Source: Streptomyces griseochromogenes (lineage in GTDB: Bacteria > Actinomycetota > Actinomycetes > Streptomycetales > Streptomycetaceae). From it: a DNA stretch of 64,000 bases. Shown here one piece after another: positions 63,142 through 64,000 of this stretch. The stretch covers positions 1,426,001 through 1,490,000 of the forward strand of contig NZ_CP016279.1 in NCBI RefSeq assembly GCF_001542625.1. Reading direction: 5' to 3'. Numbering within the stretch: position 1 is the stretch's first letter; the number at the start of each line of letters is the position of its first letter. The position numbers and the translations under genes are program-made. The notes below the pieces were generated by a model. The model saw only the letters and a program-made list of their open reading frames with translations. It ran no database searches and had not been told where the DNA came from.

Positions 63142-63564
63142 ATGAAGTACCTGGTGATGGTGCAGGGCACGCAGGCGGACTACGACGCGATGCGCGGCAA
63201 GCCCTCCGCGCGCTCCCCGGCCTGGACCGAGGCGCAGCTCAAGGCCATGTACCTGTACATGGGCGCGATCAGCGACGACCTCGCCGAGTCCGGCGAACTC
63301 GTCGACGCCCAGGGCCTGGCCGAGCCCGCCCGGACCCGGCTGGTCACCCGCGGCAAGGACGGTGAGACCGTGATCGCCGACGGGCCGTACGGCGAGACCG
63401 AGCAGCTGGTCGCCGGCTACTGGGTGGTGGACTGCGCGAGTCTGGAGCGGGTCACCGAGATCGCCGAGCGCGTCACCCGCTGCCCCGGCCCCGAGGGCCT
63501 GACCGAATACCCCGTGGTGATCCGGCCCATCATGGACGGCGCCGGGGACATCGGCGCCGAATGA
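63142..63564 (+). CDS. YciI/DGPF-domain protein
   Basis: 140 aa, one YciI-like ferredoxin-fold domain: MKYLVMVQGTQADYDAM at the start and the DGPYGETEQLVAGYWVVD motif (DGPF-type) around residues 80-100. AAGGAG 7 nt upstream supports the start. In many actinobacteria such genes precede an ECF sigma gene; here the next frame is only a short degenerate one. Confidence 0.88.
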   Translation: MKYLVMVQGTQADYDAMRGKPSARSPAWTEAQLKAMYLYMGAISDDLAESGELVDAQGLAEPARTRLVTRGKDGETVIADGPYGETEQLVAGYWVVDCASLERVTEIAERVTRCPGPEGLTEYPVVIRPIMDGAGDIGAE

Positions 63565-63812
63565 CCGCCACCACCGGCGCGTCCGGCACCGGGGACCTGC
63601 TGCGCCTCGTCTCCAGCTGGACGCACCGACGCCCCCCGCGCCGCGCGCGGCGATCGCCGCCGTGCACGACAGGAGCGCGGGGGCCTGCGACCCTGCCCGC
63701 GACGCCTGGGCGCCGGCCGTCGCCGGGACGCTCGGCCTGCCCGGACGGCGCTGTTCGCACGAGGCCGGAACGGCGCTGTTCGCACGAGCGCGCGGCCCCG
63801 CTGAGGCCGTAG
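63561..63812 (+). pseudogene. short or frameshifted gene coupled to the YciI gene
   Basis: The ATG overlaps the YciI stop (ATGA), which argues for a real start, yet the 83-aa frame turns Arg/Pro-rich and atypical after about residue 22. Reading in the next frame from about 63618 gives a more protein-like stretch (AAIAAVHDRSAGACDPARDAW, then APAVAGTLGLPG). A 19-bp direct repeat with 25-bp period (63745-63788) near the end would also shift frame. I read it as a truncated or frameshifted gene; its original product is unknown. Confidence 0.45.
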
Positions 63813-63821
63813 CGTGACCGC

Positions 63822-64000
63822 ATGCCGAAACTTCCGTACATCGTCCACATCACCGAACGCTCCCTGTGGGAGGCGGCCCGCGAGCGCGGCGCCTACGAGG
63901 TGTCCACCCGCGGCCGGACCCTCCAGGAGGAGGGGTTCGTCCACTTCTCCACCCGCGAGCAACTCCCGCGCATCGCGGCCTTCCTGTACGGCGACTACGA
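63822..64000 (+). CDS. DUF952-family protein, 5' part (runs off window)
   Basis: Starts MPKLPYIVHITERSLWEAARERGAYEVSTRG with GFVHFSTREQLPRIAAFLYGDYD at the window edge, the N-terminal half of a DUF952 domain (a small conserved family of unknown function). The C-terminal part lies outside the window. Confidence 0.8.
   Translation, partial: MPKLPYIVHITERSLWEAARERGAYEVSTRGRTLQEEGFVHFSTREQLPRIAAFLYGDY

Overview
The window is from a Streptomyces chromosome, part of its conserved core. GC is very high with G/C-biased third positions, GTG starts and ATGA/GTGA overlaps are common, and the gene order matches, as I recall it, the S. coelicolor block from about SCO5189 to SCO5255. Diagnostic neighbours are uvrD2-wblC, sigR-rsrA, epi-isozizaene synthase-CYP170A1, nrdAB under a B12 riboswitch, dasR, nagB, wblE and the sigH operon.

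Layout. 1-3.5 kb: 3' part of UvrD2, then the wblC (whiB7) antibiotic-response locus with promoter, upstream ORF, attenuator and regulator. 3.6-7.1 kb: a UbiB-like kinase coupled to an E1-like (ThiF) protein, and a zinc peptidase. 7.2-10.4 kb: a TerD-AIM24 fusion and two more AIM24 proteins. 10.4-19.5 kb: Nudix hydrolase, DUF2342 protein, NAD-dependent epimerase, MoaE, a 57-aa membrane protein, a PDZ/Lon-like protease, PPA1309-family and UPF0182 proteins. 19.5-21.9 kb: two identical initiator tRNA genes flanking a Sel1-repeat protein. 21.9-25.0 kb: Fur regulator, CBS protein, then a low-density, partly AT-richer accessory stretch with an unrecognised membrane protein. 25.0-31.4 kb: hisN, TetR, SMR exporter, rsgA, aroA, M50 peptidase, SRAP protein. 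31.4-37.4 kb: hydrolase, sigR-rsrA, two HD-domain membrane proteins, TPR protein. 37.6-41 kb: def, then the albaflavenone pair. 41-44.8 kb: nrdB and nrdA with tandem NrdR boxes and a cobalamin riboswitch. 44.9-48.7 kb: MctP-type transporter, dasR, nagB. 48.8-55.2 kb: TetR, PdtaS-like kinase, wblE, lipid kinase, membrane protein, sigH with its anti-sigma factor. 55.5-64 kb: UBP zinc finger, Na+/H+ antiporter, PLP enzyme, amidase, a family 2B encapsulin shell with its polyprenyl-synthase cargo candidate, DHFR-like protein, YciI protein, and the start of a DUF952 gene.

How it fits together. Much of the window is stress and nutrient sensing: WblC (ribosome-targeting antibiotics), sigma-R/RsrA (thiol oxidation), Fur (metal/peroxide), sigma-H (osmotic/general stress), DasR/NagB (aminosugars), NrdR plus B12 (dNTP supply), and WblE with a CRP-like site. 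The main specialised-metabolism loci are the EIZS/CYP170 pair and the encapsulin-prenyl synthase pair. Compared with my recollection of S. coelicolor, dasABC-dasD between dasR and nagB and nrdS after nrdB are absent here. I see no CRISPR array, no intact insertion sequence and no prophage. The most striking systems are the encapsulin-polyprenyl synthase nanocompartment and the layered regulatory leaders at wblC and nrdA; these families are known, and I claim novelty only for specific local features.
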